Of a DNA stretch of 64,000 bases, positions 62,819-64,000 are shown in pieces. The notes under the pieces were generated by a model. The model was not told the origin of the DNA. It did not search any database and saw only the letters and a program-made list of their open reading frames with translations. Position numbers and translations under genes: made by a program. The stretch comes from UBA7239 sp035430165 (GTDB lineage Bacteria > Pseudomonadota > Gammaproteobacteria > Pseudomonadales > UBA7239): the NCBI GenBank assembly GCA_035430165.1, contig DAOMGE010000004.1:1-64000 (forward strand). Direction: 5' to 3'. Each line of letters opens with the position of its first letter. Position 1 is the first letter of the stretch.

Positions 62819-64000
62819 CTATGGTTTGGCGTCGCCTTTCAAACCGATGGCGAAACTGTCGATAAACTGGTTCGGTTTGTTGGCATCAAAGACAGCACCA
62901 TCCAGTAAGCTGGTTTGCGGTTCCTTGACAAATTTCACCGTGGCCAGATCAGGAAAATCGCTGGCTTTCATTTTTCCTTCAGCGATCAGCTCCTTGGCAG
63001 CAATCAGGTAGATGTCAGGCCGATACGCTTTTTTGGCCATGTCCATGTACCAGCTGTCAGGTTTTTGTGTGGTGATATGGCCCCAGCGACGCATCTGTGT
63101 CATCCACCAGATGGCATCGGAATAATAAGGAATGCCGTATTCGCCTTTGAAAAAGGTGTTGAATTCAGGAACAGGGCGCTTGTCACCTTTTTCAAATTCG
63201 AACGTGCCGGTCATGCTGTTGGCAATAACTTTTTCATCCGCACCCACATACACCGGGCGTGAAATCATTTTTACCGCTTCAGGACGATTTGCATTGTTGT
63301 TCGCATCGAGCCAATACGACGCGCGGATCAGTGCCTTGACGGTGTGGATCGTGGTGTTCGGGTATTTGGTGTAGAAATCTTCACGCATGCCAAACACTTT
63401 ATCGGCGCCGCCAGACCAGATGTTGTCGCTGGTAACAACCGGTACACCCAGGCCTTTGGCAACAGCCTGTTGATTCCACGGTTCACCGACGCAATAACCA
63501 ACCGTGGTGCCAGCTTCCATTGTCGGGACCATTTGCGGTGGTGGTACCACAGACAAGAATGCTTGTGCGCCGACGCCACCGCTGTTGTCACCTTTTTCCG
63601 GTGCGTAAAATCCGGGATGTATTCCGCCAGCCGCTAACCAGTAGCGCTCAAGATAGTTGTGTGTGCCCACCGGAAACGTCATGCCAAGATTGAAATTTTT
63701 TCCGCTCTTGGAATAGCTTTCCAGTACCGGTTTTAATGCGGATGCACTGATCGGGTGTTTGGGTTTGTCGCCTTCCATTGCCACGCCCGGTTTCATTTGT
63801 CCCCATACGGCATTTGAAACGGTAATTGCTGCGCCGTTATAGGAAAGTGTGAAGGGTGAGATAATCGGCGTGTTGCCCAATACGCCGGTTGCAGTTCCCA
63901 GCGGCATCGGCGCCAGCATGTGCGCGCCATCAAGCTCGCCAGATGAAACGCGATCAAACAATACTTTCCAGTTGGCTTGTGCTTCCAGTGTGACGGTCAG
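62819..64000 (-). CDS. Nitrate/nitrite-type ABC transporter substrate-binding protein (NrtA/CmpA-like), 5' part missing
   Basis: About 393 C-terminal residues are visible; the N-terminus, with any signal peptide, lies beyond the window. Family features are SSGELDGAHMLAPMPLGTATG, the TTVGYCVGEPWNQQAVAKGLG segment, VFGMREDFYTKYPNT and RRWGHITTQKPDSWYMD. NrtA and CmpA bind nitrate/nitrite or bicarbonate, and which one is bound here cannot be decided from the part shown. An apparent TTG start inside the window is internal: the frame is open through to base 64000. Confidence 0.85.
   Translation of the reverse strand: MTVTLEAQANWKVLFDRVSSGELDGAHMLAPMPLGTATGVLGNTPIISPFTLSYNGAAITVSNAVWGQMKPGVAMEGDKPKHPISASALKPVLESYSKSGKNFNLGMTFPVGTHNYLERYWLAAGGIHPGFYAPEKGDNSGGVGAQAFLSVVPPPQMVPTMEAGTTVGYCVGEPWNQQAVAKGLGVPVVTSDNIWSGGADKVFGMREDFYTKYPNTTIHTVKALIRASYWLDANNNANRPEAVKMISRPVYVGADEKVIANSMTGTFEFEKGDKRPVPEFNTFFKGEYGIPYYSDAIWWMTQMRRWGHITTQKPDSWYMDMAKKAYRPDIYLIAAKELIAEGKMKASDFPDLATVKFVKEPQTSLLDGAVFDANKPNQFIDSFAIGLKGDAKP

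Noticed and set aside
1..64000. Search for tRNA/rRNA genes, prophage, integrase attachment sites and toxin-antitoxin or defence genes
   Set aside because: None was recognised by eye; the window is dominated by housekeeping genes. A tRNAscan or defence-finder run would be decisive.

Overview
The window looks like chromosomal DNA of a gammaproteobacterium of the broad Pseudomonas/Cellvibrio type. The evidence is gene order and family content: recR-rnd-ycgL, accD-folC, acpP-fabF-pabC-mltG-tmk-holB, methyltransferase-rnhA-dnaQ, a DUF934-CysI pair, a PA3496-family small protein and a DUF4404 protein. Base composition is moderate and fairly even, apart from the clearly AT-richer first 2.4 kb. The genus cannot be fixed from the sequence alone. 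A run of exactly 100 N at 28744-28843 shows this is a draft assembly. I saw no rRNA, tRNA, CRISPR array, prophage or complete insertion sequence.

Layout. 1-2.4 kb: 3' part of a large secreted repeat protein (14 propeller-like repeats plus thrombospondin type 3 calcium-binding repeats) followed by a REP-like hairpin cluster. 2.5-7.0 kb: a secreted HhH protein, recR, rnd, ycgL, a small membrane protein and an MTA/SAH deaminase. 7.0-10.8 kb (minus): ABC1 kinase, SGNH hydrolase and sulfatase in a tight operon. 10.9-13.6 kb: a C-terminally short tmcA and an unknown gene converge on a 50-bp palindrome in which both stop codons lie. 13.8-20.3 kb: trpF-trpB-trpA-accD-folC plus a GT-C-like membrane protein. 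20.3-24.9 kb: folE, prmB, an isolated ccmAB pair, a 2OG-Fe(II) oxygenase and ompW.

24.9-31.5 kb: tlyA, tadA, transaldolase, HPP membrane protein, rcnA-like metal exporter (split by the N gap inside a His-Asp repeat), trmJ, PA3496-family protein and a CoA ester lyase. 31.5-37.3 kb: the fatty acid/folate/murein/DNA cluster acpP-fabF-pabC-mltG-tmk-holB. 37.4-44.3 kb: cobalamin-binding radical SAM protein, a large membrane protein, DUF4404, DedA, methyltransferase, rnhA and dnaQ. 44.3-50.1 kb: sulfite/nitrite reductase with DUF934, and rne with a long structured leader. 50.1-55.8 kb: tetR, then a minus-strand run of RNA-related and hydrolase genes (trpD2-like, metallo-beta-lactamase RNase, trmA, alpha/beta hydrolase, DUF2238). 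55.8-59.4 kb: the electron-transfer flavoprotein system (ETF-QO, etfB, etfA). 59.5-64 kb: a nitrate/nitrite-type ABC transporter with an outer-membrane porin; its binding-protein gene runs off the window.

Most of this is housekeeping: tryptophan, folate and fatty-acid synthesis, tRNA/rRNA modification (TmcA, TlyA, TadA, TrmJ, TrmA, plus RNase D and RNase E), DNA repair and replication, and electron transfer. No clear-cut new defence or mobile system is visible. The most unusual points are the palindrome that ends two convergent genes with the same short peptide, the rne leader predicted to begin with a hairpin, the ABC1K-SGNH-sulfatase operon with a non-standard sulfatase motif, the radical SAM gene downstream of holB, and the tandem repeat in front of rnd.
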